Of a stretch of 39,385 nucleotides of DNA, positions 1 to 7,522 are shown piece after piece. The notes below the pieces were generated by a model that did no database searches, was not told where the DNA came from, and worked only from the letters and a program-made list of their open reading frames with translations. The stretch comes from Promethearchaeota archaeon. Its GTDB lineage: Archaea; Asgardarchaeota; Lokiarchaeia; Sigynarchaeales; SOKP01. Each line of letters begins with the position of its first letter. Within the stretch, counting starts at the first letter, position 1. Made by a program: the position numbers and the translations under genes. The DNA lies in contig WJKD01000538.1 of NCBI GenBank assembly GCA_014729315.1, positions 1 through 39,385 on the forward strand, read 5' to 3'.

Positions 1-2
1 AT

Positions 3-422
3 GTACCCCATCTTAAATTAATATCAGAGACTATACCTGAAATGCCTAAATCGATTCTCGACATTAATGTGATTCCTCAAGATCTTGGGGAATTTATTCG
101 TCCAATCAAACCTTCTCCTAAATCAATCACGATCAAATACAAAAATGTTAATCTTTTGTCCGAAAAAGCTTGTTCTGCTTGTATATCTACGGTATTTAAT
201 CTGATTAAAAACAATGAGGAATATATAAACTCTCATTTCACTCCCCAAAAACCATTGAATTTAGCAATTGGAAAGGGATTAAAAGAATCAGATCTTTATT
301 CAGACACGTATATAATTGGAAATTGCACTTTCGATCATAAAAGTAAAGGGAGATTCATAAAAGGTTGTCCGCCCGTTGAGTCTAAAATTTTAAGTACGAT
401 TAAGGAACATATCGATTCTTAA
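3..422 (+). CDS. C-terminal part of a DUF362-like iron-sulfur protein (truncated by window edge)
   Basis: The reading frame is open from the left edge (first full codon at base 3), so this is the tail of a longer protein and the ATG at 42 is probably internal. Four cysteines stand out: a CSAC pair near the middle, then GNC and a GCPPVE motif close to the end. That arrangement, with an 'IGKGL' strand between them, resembles the C-terminal part of DUF362-type proteins as I remember them, and could bind an Fe-S cluster. The N-terminal domain that would settle the family lies outside the window. Function is unknown. It ends about 90 bases before the convergent zinc-ribbon gene, with an A/T-rich stretch between. 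Confidence 0.5.
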   Translation, partial: VPHLKLISETIPEMPKSILDINVIPQDLGEFIRPIKPSPKSITIKYKNVNLLSEKACSACISTVFNLIKNNEEYINSHFTPQKPLNLAIGKGLKESDLYSDTYIIGNCTFDHKSKGRFIKGCPPVESKILSTIKEHIDS

Positions 423-511
423 TATAATTTTAACAAATTTCTGAACTTAGCTAAACTTACATCTTGCTTTAAATATTGAGTTGAAATAGAAAAAAGAGTA
501 AAAAAAATATT

Positions 512-880
512 TTATTCAATTACATTTCCGCAATAAGCACAGAAAATTCCCTCTCTCCCGTTGATGGAGACACCACAGCTGGGACAAAAGGTAGCCTCTA
601 AATTCTCTTCCAGCGAAGGAAGCATATTTTGCTGTTCCTCTCTGGGAGCGGGCAATTGTTCTTTTGGAATCGTCTTACTTGTTTTGTCTTCTAATTTCTT
701 CTTAACTTCGCACTTCGTATAACAATGAAGGCAACGATCTGGTCTTTTATCTACATAATATAGGATATAAATAACTAAACCTATACCAGTAAACGCTAAA
801 AGAAACGCTAAAAGAAAACTAAAATTCTCGCGCCTTGTTAGGACATTTTGCTGACAATTAGGGCAATACATTTTTGACAT
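512..880 (-). CDS. Membrane-anchored LITAF-like zinc-ribbon protein, paralog 1
   Basis: A 122-aa protein. A first CxxC knuckle (C6/C9) and a second (C50/C53) flank one hydrophobic segment (about residues 20-42) with a central GIG. A separate C-terminal zinc ribbon follows a polar linker (C99/C102 and C114/C117). A zinc ribbon split by a membrane-inserted hydrophobic stretch is the architecture of the eukaryotic LITAF domain; the resemblance is architectural and inferred by eye. If the hydrophobic segment dips into the membrane and returns, the two knuckles could form a single zinc site at the surface. The start is ATG at 880, with a GAGG Shine-Dalgarno match at 889-892. Two paralogs follow on the same strand. 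Function unknown. Confidence 0.72.
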   Translation of the reverse strand: MSKMYCPNCQQNVLTRRENFSFLLAFLLAFTGIGLVIYILYYVDKRPDRCLHCYTKCEVKKKLEDKTSKTIPKEQLPAPREEQQNMLPSLEENLEATFCPSCGVSINGREGIFCAYCGNVIE

Positions 881-1027
881 TATTTTATCCTCGCATTAGT
901 ATTATTTCAATTTCTATGAACTTAATTAAAAAAAATTGAAAATGATACTAAAATAATATTTAGTCCGATTTTTGCGTAAAAACACAATTATTACAATAAA
1001 AAATAAGAAAGTAACTTAAAAGTGAAC

Positions 1028-1423
1028 TCAAATTTCGCTTCCGCAATTAGGACAAAATTTTTGATTTCGAGCATCCAATTGAGCTCCACATAAAGGACAA
1101 AATTTTGCTCTTTGACTTTCAATTTTTTCGATAGTTGGTCTAGAAGAAACGCTCGTTTTTTCTTGACTATAGGTTGCTTCGCGTTTGGGTGGAAGGTACT
1201 CAATTGGTTTAATACCTTGGGGAAGAGTTTGAGTTATCTTCGTATTACAGTGAATGCAGCGATCTTCCTTTTTTGAATAGTAGATTATGAGATAAATAAA
1301 TAAACCTACTCCAAATGTACAACATAGCAAGATGATTGCTAAAAAAGTGTCTATTGGTTCCCGAACAAGTAGAACCCTTTCTTGACAATGAGGACAATAC
1401 CCCGTTGGATTACTAGTGGGCAA
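1028..1423 (-). CDS. Membrane-anchored LITAF-like zinc-ribbon protein, paralog 2
   Basis: A 131-aa protein with the same plan as its neighbour. Knuckles at C10/C13 and C56/C59 bracket a hydrophobic stretch (about 26-49) with a central GVG and an IY pair. A serine/threonine-rich linker and a C-terminal zinc ribbon (C109/C112, C124/C127) follow. The start appears to be TTG at 1423, just before the first knuckle; no better ATG lies upstream in frame. The position-by-position match in the core and the tandem placement show a gene duplication, while the linkers have diverged. A membrane-surface adaptor or regulator is possible, but nothing here shows a partner. Confidence 0.7.
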   Translation of the reverse strand: MPTSNPTGYCPHCQERVLLVREPIDTFLAIILLCCTFGVGLFIYLIIYYSKKEDRCIHCNTKITQTLPQGIKPIEYLPPKREATYSQEKTSVSSRPTIEKIESQRAKFCPLCGAQLDARNQKFCPNCGSEI

Positions 1424-1539
1424 AATTTGTTTAAATCTATTTAATTTAAATTGATAATATTTGTAAGGAATAAATAAACTTATTAATATATTATTTTCCT
1501 TTTGTGAATCTGTATTCTCTTAAACAAGCGAGATGCGTT

Positions 1540-1782
1540 TTACAAGCCAATGTCTAAATCTTGGTTTTTAATAACCTTTCCAATTTTCAAAAGACCTTCG
1601 CAATGAGGACAATATTTTTTCTTCTTGAAAGATAAATAAAGTAGTAATGGAATTAATCCGATTCCTATAGTGGATATGATAATTAGAAACCACAAAGATT
1701 TGTACCTACTCTCCATAGGTTTCTTAATGGGTTTTGGAATTGATCTTTCGCATGTTAAACAATAGGCAAAATCCTTTTTCAT
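1540..1782 (-). CDS. Short LITAF-like zinc-ribbon membrane protein, paralog 3
   Basis: An 80-aa protein that is the minimal version of the trio: knuckles C8/C11 and C58/C61 flank a hydrophobic stretch (about 30-51) with a central GIG, and the extra C-terminal zinc ribbon is absent. The sequence after the second knuckle (YCPHC then a short LL-containing strand) resembles the end of animal LITAF domains from memory. ATG start at 1782. It is the upstream-most of the three co-oriented genes and faces the divergent thymidylate kinase gene across about 150 bases of A/T-rich DNA that should hold both promoters. Confidence 0.68.
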   Translation of the reverse strand: MKKDFAYCLTCERSIPKPIKKPMESRYKSLWFLIIISTIGIGLIPLLLYLSFKKKKYCPHCEGLLKIGKVIKNQDLDIGL

Positions 1783-1889
1783 GGTATCATTCTATAAACG
1801 CAACAATAATTTTTAAACAATTTTATTTTAATTTAAAACAAACCTAAACTATACATTAGTAAATATTTTAACTTTCGTTTAAAGGAAAG

Positions 1890-1900
1890 AGAATATAAAT
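1890..1900 (+). promoter_or_regulatory. TATA-box-like promoter of thymidylate kinase
   Basis: An AATATAAAT core (1892-1899) is preceded by a purine-rich, BRE-like stretch (about 1881-1890). It lies about 40 bases before the ATG at 1935, so a transcript would have a short leader. Recognised by eye only. Confidence 0.45.
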
Positions 1901-1934
1901 AGAAAAGATAAATACTTATTCCCATAGAGTAAAT

Positions 1935-2528
1935 ATGAGACCAATTTTTTGCGTAATCGATGGCATAGATGGAGCAGGCACTACTACTCATAGTAAACTT
2001 TTAGTACATTATTTAGAAAACAGAGGTATAAAAACCCATCTTACCCAAGAACCATCTCACAACCCAATAGGTCTTTTAATAAGAAATATTTTGAAAGACG
2101 AAAATGTTCCTCCTGCAACTGATGCCCTTTTATTCGCCGCCGATCGAAATTTACATTACCATAACGAGATAAGGAAGAAACTAGACGAGGGATACACTGT
2201 TATCTCGGACCGATATATTGAATCGTCAATTATTTACCAGTCTCTGCAATCAAAAGATATAACGATAGATTGGGTTAAATCGATCAATAAATTTGTGGGA
2301 GAAGCGGATCTTACAATAATCTTAGACATTGATCCTCGGATCTCTTTGAAAAGAAAGAAAAAACAAGACTTAGAAAAATTTGAAAAAACGGAGTTTTTAG
2401 CTAAAGTAAGAAACCTTTATCTTGAAAGAGCGAAACAAAACGAATACCATGTAATTAGCTCTGACGACGAGATTACAATTGTCCAACAGAAAATTAAAAA
2501 AATTTTTTCTAATATTTTGAAAGAATAA
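1935..2528 (+). CDS. tmk: Thymidylate (dTMP) kinase with altered P-loop
   Basis: A 197-aa nucleoside monophosphate kinase of the usual Tmk length; it phosphorylates dTMP to dTDP in the cytoplasm. Seen: an N-terminal P-loop (residues 10-18, GIDGAGTTT), AADR near residue 69, the DRY motif in VISDRYIESS followed by a YQ pair, and a lysine-rich LID region (about 134-142). The P-loop lysine of the GxxxxGK(S/T) consensus is replaced by threonine; the codons (GGC ACT ACT ACT) are clear. I recall the same GAGTTT variant in some bacterial Tmk proteins, so it is probably active. ATG start, with a TATA-like element about 40 bases upstream. Divergent from the zinc-ribbon trio. Confidence 0.9.
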   Translation: MRPIFCVIDGIDGAGTTTHSKLLVHYLENRGIKTHLTQEPSHNPIGLLIRNILKDENVPPATDALLFAADRNLHYHNEIRKKLDEGYTVISDRYIESSIIYQSLQSKDITIDWVKSINKFVGEADLTIILDIDPRISLKRKKKQDLEKFEKTEFLAKVRNLYLERAKQNEYHVISSDDEITIVQQKIKKIFSNILKE

Positions 2529-2567
2529 GAAATAAATGAATTTATTTATATTTTTTAATCGGAGTAA

Positions 2568-2578
2568 AGGTATAAATC
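2568..2578 (+). promoter_or_regulatory. TATA-box-like promoter of the M28 peptidase / leuCD unit
   Basis: GGTATAAATCA with a GAGTAAAG stretch just upstream (BRE-like). It lies about 42 bases before the TTG at 2615, much like the spacing at the thymidylate kinase gene. Likely drives the peptidase, and possibly leuC and leuD, which follow closely. Confidence 0.45.
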
Positions 2579-2614
2579 AAAAATTAAATTGAATAATATA
2601 CAAATCAAAAGCAA

Positions 2615-3907
2615 TTGAGCGAGACTAACGAACAATCAAATAACAGAATAACAACTCCGAAAAAGTTGTTTGACCATGTGAAAAAATTTAATTTCCCCAG
2701 GTTAGCTGGATCTGAAGGAGAAAAAAAAGCAGTCGATCTTTCGATACAAACCTTCGAAGAACTTGGATATTCGGAGTCTGAGATTCAAACAGAAGAATTT
2801 GAATTTTCCGACTTTTACTCAACAACGCTAATCAAACTAATCATGACCCTAAGCTTAACTTTCACGCTTATATTAATTTTTCTGTTATATATTTATCCTT
2901 GGGTAACCATCGTATTAATTGGAATAATGGCTATCGTGGTATTTCTGATTACTCGAGGATTAAGAACTCCCGAAAAAAAGAACTTTTGGGGCGAATATTT
3001 TGGGAATATCCTCGAAGCGACTAACGTGTTTGTTAAAATTCCCGCTAGTGAGATCAACGAATCAGAAGCAGGAAATATTGTAATCTCTGCTCATTTAGAT
3101 TCCAAATCCCAATCTATTAAAACACTTTGGAGGGTCATAATCTATAGGATTTGGCTTTATAGTGGCGTTTTGTTGGGCGGTGTATTTATTTGGTTTTTGC
3201 TATATCAAATAGGTGTTATACAATTAGAAAGTCGAGTCTTTATGATAGGTAAACTTGAGATCGTAATAATTAATTTAGCTATCTGGCCTTTAACAATATT
3301 AATCGCAATTTCAAATATCGTTTTAATGTTTTTAAATACCCATAATAAATCTCCCGGTGCATTGGATAATGCTTCAGGAATGGCAATTGTCTTTGAGCTT
3401 AGCTCATATTTCAGAGATAAAGGATTAAAAAATTTCAATCTATGGTTTTGTCAATTCTCTGCTGAAGAACTTGGAACCATGGGTTCGAGAATATTTGTAA
3501 ATAATCACGAGGATCAATTTGAAAAAGGAAAAGTCTATCAAATTAATTTTGATATGGTTTCTGCTGCGAAATCAAGAAAAAATCAAGTGGAGTATTTAAA
3601 ATCTTATGGAGTATATCCCCGAAAGAAGATTGCTCCAGAATTAAGCGGATATTTAAATAAAGCTGCTTCAAAAAATAATATCAAAATTTACGGATTTCAT
3701 TTATCTACGGGGGCACATACCGATTGCGTACCTTTCCATTTGAAAGGATATCATGCTATCGATTTAAGTACGAGAGCCGCTGCCCTTTATTCTCATAGTA
3801 AAGAGGACACTCTAGATAAAGTCGATCCTCAAGTATTAGAACAAGCTTGTATTCTTACTAAAGACGCTCTTTTTATGCTCGATCAAAATTTCAATAACGA
3901 AACTTAA
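2615..3907 (+). CDS. Membrane-embedded M28-family zinc peptidase, paralog A
   Basis: A 430-aa member of the M28 (aminopeptidase Y/S-like) family. The full metal-ligand set can be read: H160 (HLD), D251 (ALDNASG), E284-E285 (AEELGTMG), D313 (NFD) and H394 (SHSKEDTLD). Unusually, hydrophobic helices lie inside the catalytic domain: about 75-113 before the first ligand, and about 173-200 and 214-241 between H160 and D251. A substrate peptide would be cut near the membrane; which side is not clear. The start is TTG at 2615 and no ATG gives a full N-terminus. leuC starts 20 bases after the stop, suggesting co-transcription. Paralog B lies at 23796-25001. Confidence 0.85.
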   Translation: MSETNEQSNNRITTPKKLFDHVKKFNFPRLAGSEGEKKAVDLSIQTFEELGYSESEIQTEEFEFSDFYSTTLIKLIMTLSLTFTLILIFLLYIYPWVTIVLIGIMAIVVFLITRGLRTPEKKNFWGEYFGNILEATNVFVKIPASEINESEAGNIVISAHLDSKSQSIKTLWRVIIYRIWLYSGVLLGGVFIWFLLYQIGVIQLESRVFMIGKLEIVIINLAIWPLTILIAISNIVLMFLNTHNKSPGALDNASGMAIVFELSSYFRDKGLKNFNLWFCQFSAEELGTMGSRIFVNNHEDQFEKGKVYQINFDMVSAAKSRKNQVEYLKSYGVYPRKKIAPELSGYLNKAASKNNIKIYGFHLSTGAHTDCVPFHLKGYHAIDLSTRAAALYSHSKEDTLDKVDPQVLEQACILTKDALFMLDQNFNNET

Positions 3908-3927
3908 TTATAAGAGGAAATGTAAAA

Positions 3928-5187
3928 ATGGGTAAAACTATTGCCGAAAAGATTTTATCTTCTCATACTACTCAAAAATCAATTTCTTCAGGTCAGTTTA
4001 TTGAATGTGAGATAGATTTGATAATGGTTCACGAACAATTAGGTGGTCGAATTAATAAAGAATATGAAAAGTTAGAGCTTGATCATGTCAATGACCCGGA
4101 AAAGATTTTCTTTATCCTTGATCACTGGGTTCCTGCGCCTACTATATCAGCAGCTCAAATGCACCAAGAATGTCGATCATTCGCAAAAAAATATAACTTT
4201 ATCCATAATATGGGAATTAATGAAGGAATATGCCATCAGGTACTACCTGAAATGGGCTTTGCTCGGCCTGGTATGCTTATTGTCGGGTCAGACAGCCATA
4301 CTACAACATATGGGGCGTTTAATTGTTTATCAACAGGAATTGGAGCAACTGATGTTTCTGTTGTTTTTGCAACCGGGAAGTTATGGTTTAAAGTTCCCGA
4401 GACCCATAGAATCACTTTATCAAATAGATTAAATAAAGGCGTAATGTCAAAAGATTTTATTCTTAAATTTATTGGAGACGTGTCAACTAAAGGTGCCTTG
4501 TATAAGGCTCTTGAGTTTCACGGAGAAGGAACAAAATTCTTTTCTATTGACGGGAGAATGACCGTTTCGAATATGGTTGTTGAAGCAGGTGCAAAATTCG
4601 GCACTTTCCTAGCTGATAAAAAGCTTGAGCGCTGGTTAAGAAAGCGGACGAAAAAGCCATATAAATCAGTTGAGCCCGATGTAAAAGCGGAATACGAGAA
4701 GGAATATTATTACGATTTGTCCACGATCGGCCCTGGCGTAGCAAAACCCTCAAGTCCGGGAAATTTTGCAACGATTGAAGAAGTAGAAGGGTTTGAAATC
4801 GATCAAGCGTTTCTTGGAAGTTGTACTAATGGTAGAATGGAGGATTTAAGAATTGCTGCCCAAATCTTGAAAGGAAATAAAATTAATCCCCAAACTCGTT
4901 TAATAGTTATTCCCGCGTCCAAAGAAATTCAAATAAAAGCGCTTAAGGAAGGATTAATCGATATATTTATAAATGCAGGTGCTGTTTTTAGTCATCCTAC
5001 CTGCGGAGCGTGTATTGGTGGACACATGGGGGTTCTTGGACCAAATGAGGTATGTATAAGTTCGACTAATAGGAATTTTGTGGGAAGAATGGGCGATCCA
5101 AGCTCGCAGGTGTATTTAGCCTCTCCCGCAACTGTTGCAGCCTCGGCATTAAAAGGAAAGATTACTGATCCTAGGGAGATTTTGTAA
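3928..5187 (+). CDS. leuC: LeuC/aconitase-family hydro-lyase, large subunit
   Basis: A 419-aa large subunit of the isopropylmalate isomerase/homoaconitase family, at the usual length for the archaeal type. The three [4Fe-4S] cysteines are present: C299 in LGSCTNG, and C359/C362 in PTCGACIGG. The SDSHTTTYG segment (about 121-129) and the IGATD motif also match. It pairs with the small subunit 3 bases downstream to isomerise 2-isopropylmalate or a homologous tricarboxylate. The ATG is preceded by an AGAGG element (3913-3917). No leuA or leuB is nearby, so leucine synthesis is the default reading and not proven. It follows an M28 peptidase on the same strand. Confidence 0.85.
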   Translation: MGKTIAEKILSSHTTQKSISSGQFIECEIDLIMVHEQLGGRINKEYEKLELDHVNDPEKIFFILDHWVPAPTISAAQMHQECRSFAKKYNFIHNMGINEGICHQVLPEMGFARPGMLIVGSDSHTTTYGAFNCLSTGIGATDVSVVFATGKLWFKVPETHRITLSNRLNKGVMSKDFILKFIGDVSTKGALYKALEFHGEGTKFFSIDGRMTVSNMVVEAGAKFGTFLADKKLERWLRKRTKKPYKSVEPDVKAEYEKEYYYDLSTIGPGVAKPSSPGNFATIEEVEGFEIDQAFLGSCTNGRMEDLRIAAQILKGNKINPQTRLIVIPASKEIQIKALKEGLIDIFINAGAVFSHPTCGACIGGHMGVLGPNEVCISSTNRNFVGRMGDPSSQVYLASPATVAASALKGKITDPREIL

Positions 5188-5190
5188 AAA

Positions 5191-5688
5191 ATGAAAAATA
5201 TTAAAGGTCTAGTTTATCTTATGGGTGATAATATTAATACGGACGATATAGTTCCTAGTCACACCCTAACGATGAGAAATTGCGAAGATATGGCGCAATG
5301 CGCTTGCGAAACAATAGATTCTAACTTTGCAAAGGTGTCAAAGACCAAAAATATAATTGTCGCTGGGGAAAATTTTGGTTGCGGAAGTTCAAGAGAAGAA
5401 GCGGTTACAGTATTCCAAATATTAGGAATTAAAGCAATAATCGCTAAGTCTTTTTCTCGAATTTATTTCCGTAATTTAATTAATCTTGGGATACCAGGAA
5501 TAACCATGAATTGGAATTCTGAATCCTTTTCTGACGGTGATGAGATTGAAATTAGTATAAACGATGGATTTATAAAAAATAAGTCAAAGAATGAAATAAT
5601 TTTCTTCCAAAAATTACCAGATTTCTTGACAGAAATTCTTGAGGAAGGAGGTATTCTAAATAAACTAAAGAAAACCTTAAAGACCTAA
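5191..5688 (+). CDS. leuD: LeuD-family hydro-lyase, small subunit
   Basis: A 165-aa swivel-domain subunit that partners LeuC. Seen: GDNINTDDIVPS near the N-terminus, the AGENFGCGSSREEA loop, and KSFSRIYFRN further on, all diagnostic for LeuD/homoaconitase small subunits. The substrate loop that usually reads YLRT, YLRM or similar is HTLTMRN here, so the specificity (isopropylmalate, homoaconitate or another) cannot be read from it. The start ATG is 3 bases after the leuC stop, so the two are almost certainly co-translated. Its last four bases overlap the end of the convergent HD-domain gene. Confidence 0.85.
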   Translation: MKNIKGLVYLMGDNINTDDIVPSHTLTMRNCEDMAQCACETIDSNFAKVSKTKNIIVAGENFGCGSSREEAVTVFQILGIKAIIAKSFSRIYFRNLINLGIPGITMNWNSESFSDGDEIEISINDGFIKNKSKNEIIFFQKLPDFLTEILEEGGILNKLKKTLKT

Positions 5689-6233
5689 TCGTTAATTAAG
5701 CTGCGAATCTCCTTTTGAATCGCTTTTATTCTTTTGCGCGATTTCAAAAGAATGTTGCTCCGACCGTATTTTTCAAACCATTTTTCAAATCTTTCGTCAA
5801 TACTTACTTCTTGGCTTCCTGACATGTGTTTATCTGCTAAACATACAATTTTTTCTTCGATTGTTGTTGGAAGATAATCTTTATCAGGTAAACCAACTTC
5901 CTTAGCATCCGATTTGTCTAAACCTCCAAGAATATGTGTTTCGCAAATTCTTGCTAATTCCTCGCAAAATCCGAGTTTTCTAAGTATTTTACCACCCCAA
6001 AGAGCGTGCCGAAACCCATGGGTTTTTGCGCGACCAATATCGTGTAATAGGGCTCCAGCCAGTACCAAATTTTGATCAATATCTGCAGAATTTATTTTTT
6101 TTGCGATTTCTAACGCTTTTTGAGCTACTCTAATAGAATGACGTCGAACTGAATAAGGAACTTTCAGTTCTTTTAGTAATTGAATGCAATATCTTTTTCC
6201 GGGTAGATTGGCTGAAAGATTTTTGTTTACCAT
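5685..6233 (-). CDS. HD-domain phosphohydrolase-like protein (TIGR00295 type)
   Basis: About 182 aa. The HD signature is clear: H in SVRRHSIRVA, then GALLHDIGR, H in GFRHALWGG, ETHI, and a later ADKH. This matches the archaeal HDIG family I know as TIGR00295, whose substrate is unknown; related HD enzymes hydrolyse nucleotides or phosphate esters. The frame can begin at TTG 6245 or ATG 6233. The first four residues (MVNK) are repeated exactly between these two starts, and I prefer the ATG. The gene is convergent with leuD and overlaps its stop by 4 bases, so it is not part of that operon. Confidence 0.75.
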   Translation of the reverse strand: MVNKNLSANLPGKRYCIQLLKELKVPYSVRRHSIRVAQKALEIAKKINSADIDQNLVLAGALLHDIGRAKTHGFRHALWGGKILRKLGFCEELARICETHILGGLDKSDAKEVGLPDKDYLPTTIEEKIVCLADKHMSGSQEVSIDERFEKWFEKYGRSNILLKSRKRIKAIQKEIRSLIND

Positions 6234-6245
6234 TTTGTTTACCAA

Positions 6246-6663
6246 TCGAGAGTTTCAGATGAAATATTTAAGGTTTTCAAGATTAAATAATGTTGCAATG
6301 CTTAGATCTAATGAGTGGGCTAAATTTATTCAGTTATATTCTCAATTAGAAATTTTATTTATTAAAAAAAACTATTATACAATTTTAAGTTTTGTTAAGT
6401 TAATAATCATCCTAAATATCCCTATTTATTTTGACATTCTTAATTCTAAATTTTCTTGTCTCGTTGAATATTTAGATTCTAATAATCAGCGTGAAATCCT
6501 TGCATGCTTTTTATTAATAACTCAAGATCTTTAATGTTTATCAGAAGATAAATAATCAAGGATGAGATCGAACTCCAAGATTAAAAAATTAACAAGCAGG
6601 GATGTTCTCAAGAAAGAAGTATAATAATGATGAAAAATAAATTTAATAGTAGAATTAAACGAA
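6246..6663. other. A/T-rich intergenic region without a convincing gene
   Basis: About 420 bases between the start of the HD gene and the stop of the membrane-protein gene, both on the minus strand. A plus-strand frame runs through 6259-6534, but it has no recognisable motif or ribosome binding site and resembles chance coding in A/T-rich DNA. The promoter of the HD gene should lie near its left end. No RNA gene was recognised. Confidence 0.5.
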
Positions 6664-7161
6664 TCAATAAAAGCCTTCCTTTGAACTAGTTACAAATCCT
6701 CCTAAAGCACCGCCGCCCGCAGCTCCGATTAAAGAAGTAAAAATTCCTCCTACTGTAGATATTAATTGATTACCTTGGAACATTGACATTAAATCTTGCC
6801 CCGCGATTATGCTCAAGAGTATCCATATTAGTAGAATTATAACAAACGATAAAACTGAAGAGATTAACCCATTTCTAATTTCTCTGGTAATAGTACCACA
6901 TATATATCCCGTAAAAAGCCAAGCTAATAAAGAGGGACCCAACAACAATGAAATTTTAAATTCTGAAGCAAGAAAAACTGCAAACATATTAGAGCTGAAT
7001 TGCGAAGCAAGCATCATAACAATAATCATTAAAATGTCGTTGCTGAAATTATCTAGAATTACTTGAAGGCTTTCCCACATAGTAAATAGCGCTACAGAAA
7101 TAAAGCTCAGTGCCGTACCAACAATGATAGCAATTATTAGACGATTCATACATTTACTCAC
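6664..7161 (-). CDS. Four-helix membrane protein of unknown function
   Basis: A 165-aa hydrophobic protein with about four membrane helices (approximately residues 7-27, 42-66, 71-90 and 101-121) and a glycine/alanine-rich C-terminal segment (LIGAAGGGALGGF) that may form a tightly packed fifth helix or a re-entrant loop. I do not recognise the family. The start is GTG at 7161 or the internal ATG at 7149; neither has a strong ribosome binding site. It stands alone, with uS2 divergent from it about 360 bases away. Confidence 0.6.
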   Translation of the reverse strand: MSKCMNRLIIAIIVGTALSFISVALFTMWESLQVILDNFSNDILMIIVMMLASQFSSNMFAVFLASEFKISLLLGPSLLAWLFTGYICGTITREIRNGLISSVLSFVIILLIWILLSIIAGQDLMSMFQGNQLISTVGGIFTSLIGAAGGGALGGFVTSSKEGFY

Positions 7162-7522
7162 GAAAAAATTATTGATATTCTTAAATAATATGATAATTTC
7201 GATTATTTAAATAATTCATCAATATAGGAAAATTTAAACTTTTTTTATCTAACTTCATTTTTTTCAAATTATTCCATACTTGCTATGATGATGGAGAGAC
7301 TATACAGATTCAAAAAATACGATATCAATTTTATTTCTATAATTGGTATAGAAAAATGAACGGATATAAAGTAATATTATTAAGGAAATGATGATAGTTT
7401 TATTAGTTCGAACCTAGAAACGCCTATTATGACAAAATTTCGAAAAAATATTAAATTATCATAAATTTAAGAAACTATATCATAATTAATTACGAATCAC
7501 AATAGATTTAGGTAAATATAGA
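7162..7522. other. A/T-rich divergent intergenic region
   Basis: About 360 bases between the membrane-protein gene (minus strand) and the uS2 gene (plus strand). It must hold both promoters; several TATA-like stretches occur, such as ATAAATTT near 7461-7468, but none stands out. A GTTCGAACC near 7406-7414 looks like a tRNA T-loop, but no acceptor or anticodon arm accompanies it. No small gene is supported. Confidence 0.45.

Noticed and set aside
991..1203. Open frame on the minus strand overlapping zinc-ribbon paralog 2
   Set aside because: It lies in another frame of a supported gene and shows no motif; a shadow of its base composition.
6184..6534. Plus-strand frame of 116 residues, 62 bases of which overlap the HD-domain gene
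   Set aside because: No recognisable motif, no ribosome binding site, and the overlap with a supported gene; the part beyond 6259 could be a chance frame in A/T-rich DNA.
7406..7414. GTTCGAACC resembling a tRNA T-loop
   Set aside because: The flanking stem pairs poorly and no D arm, anticodon arm or acceptor stem is present nearby.
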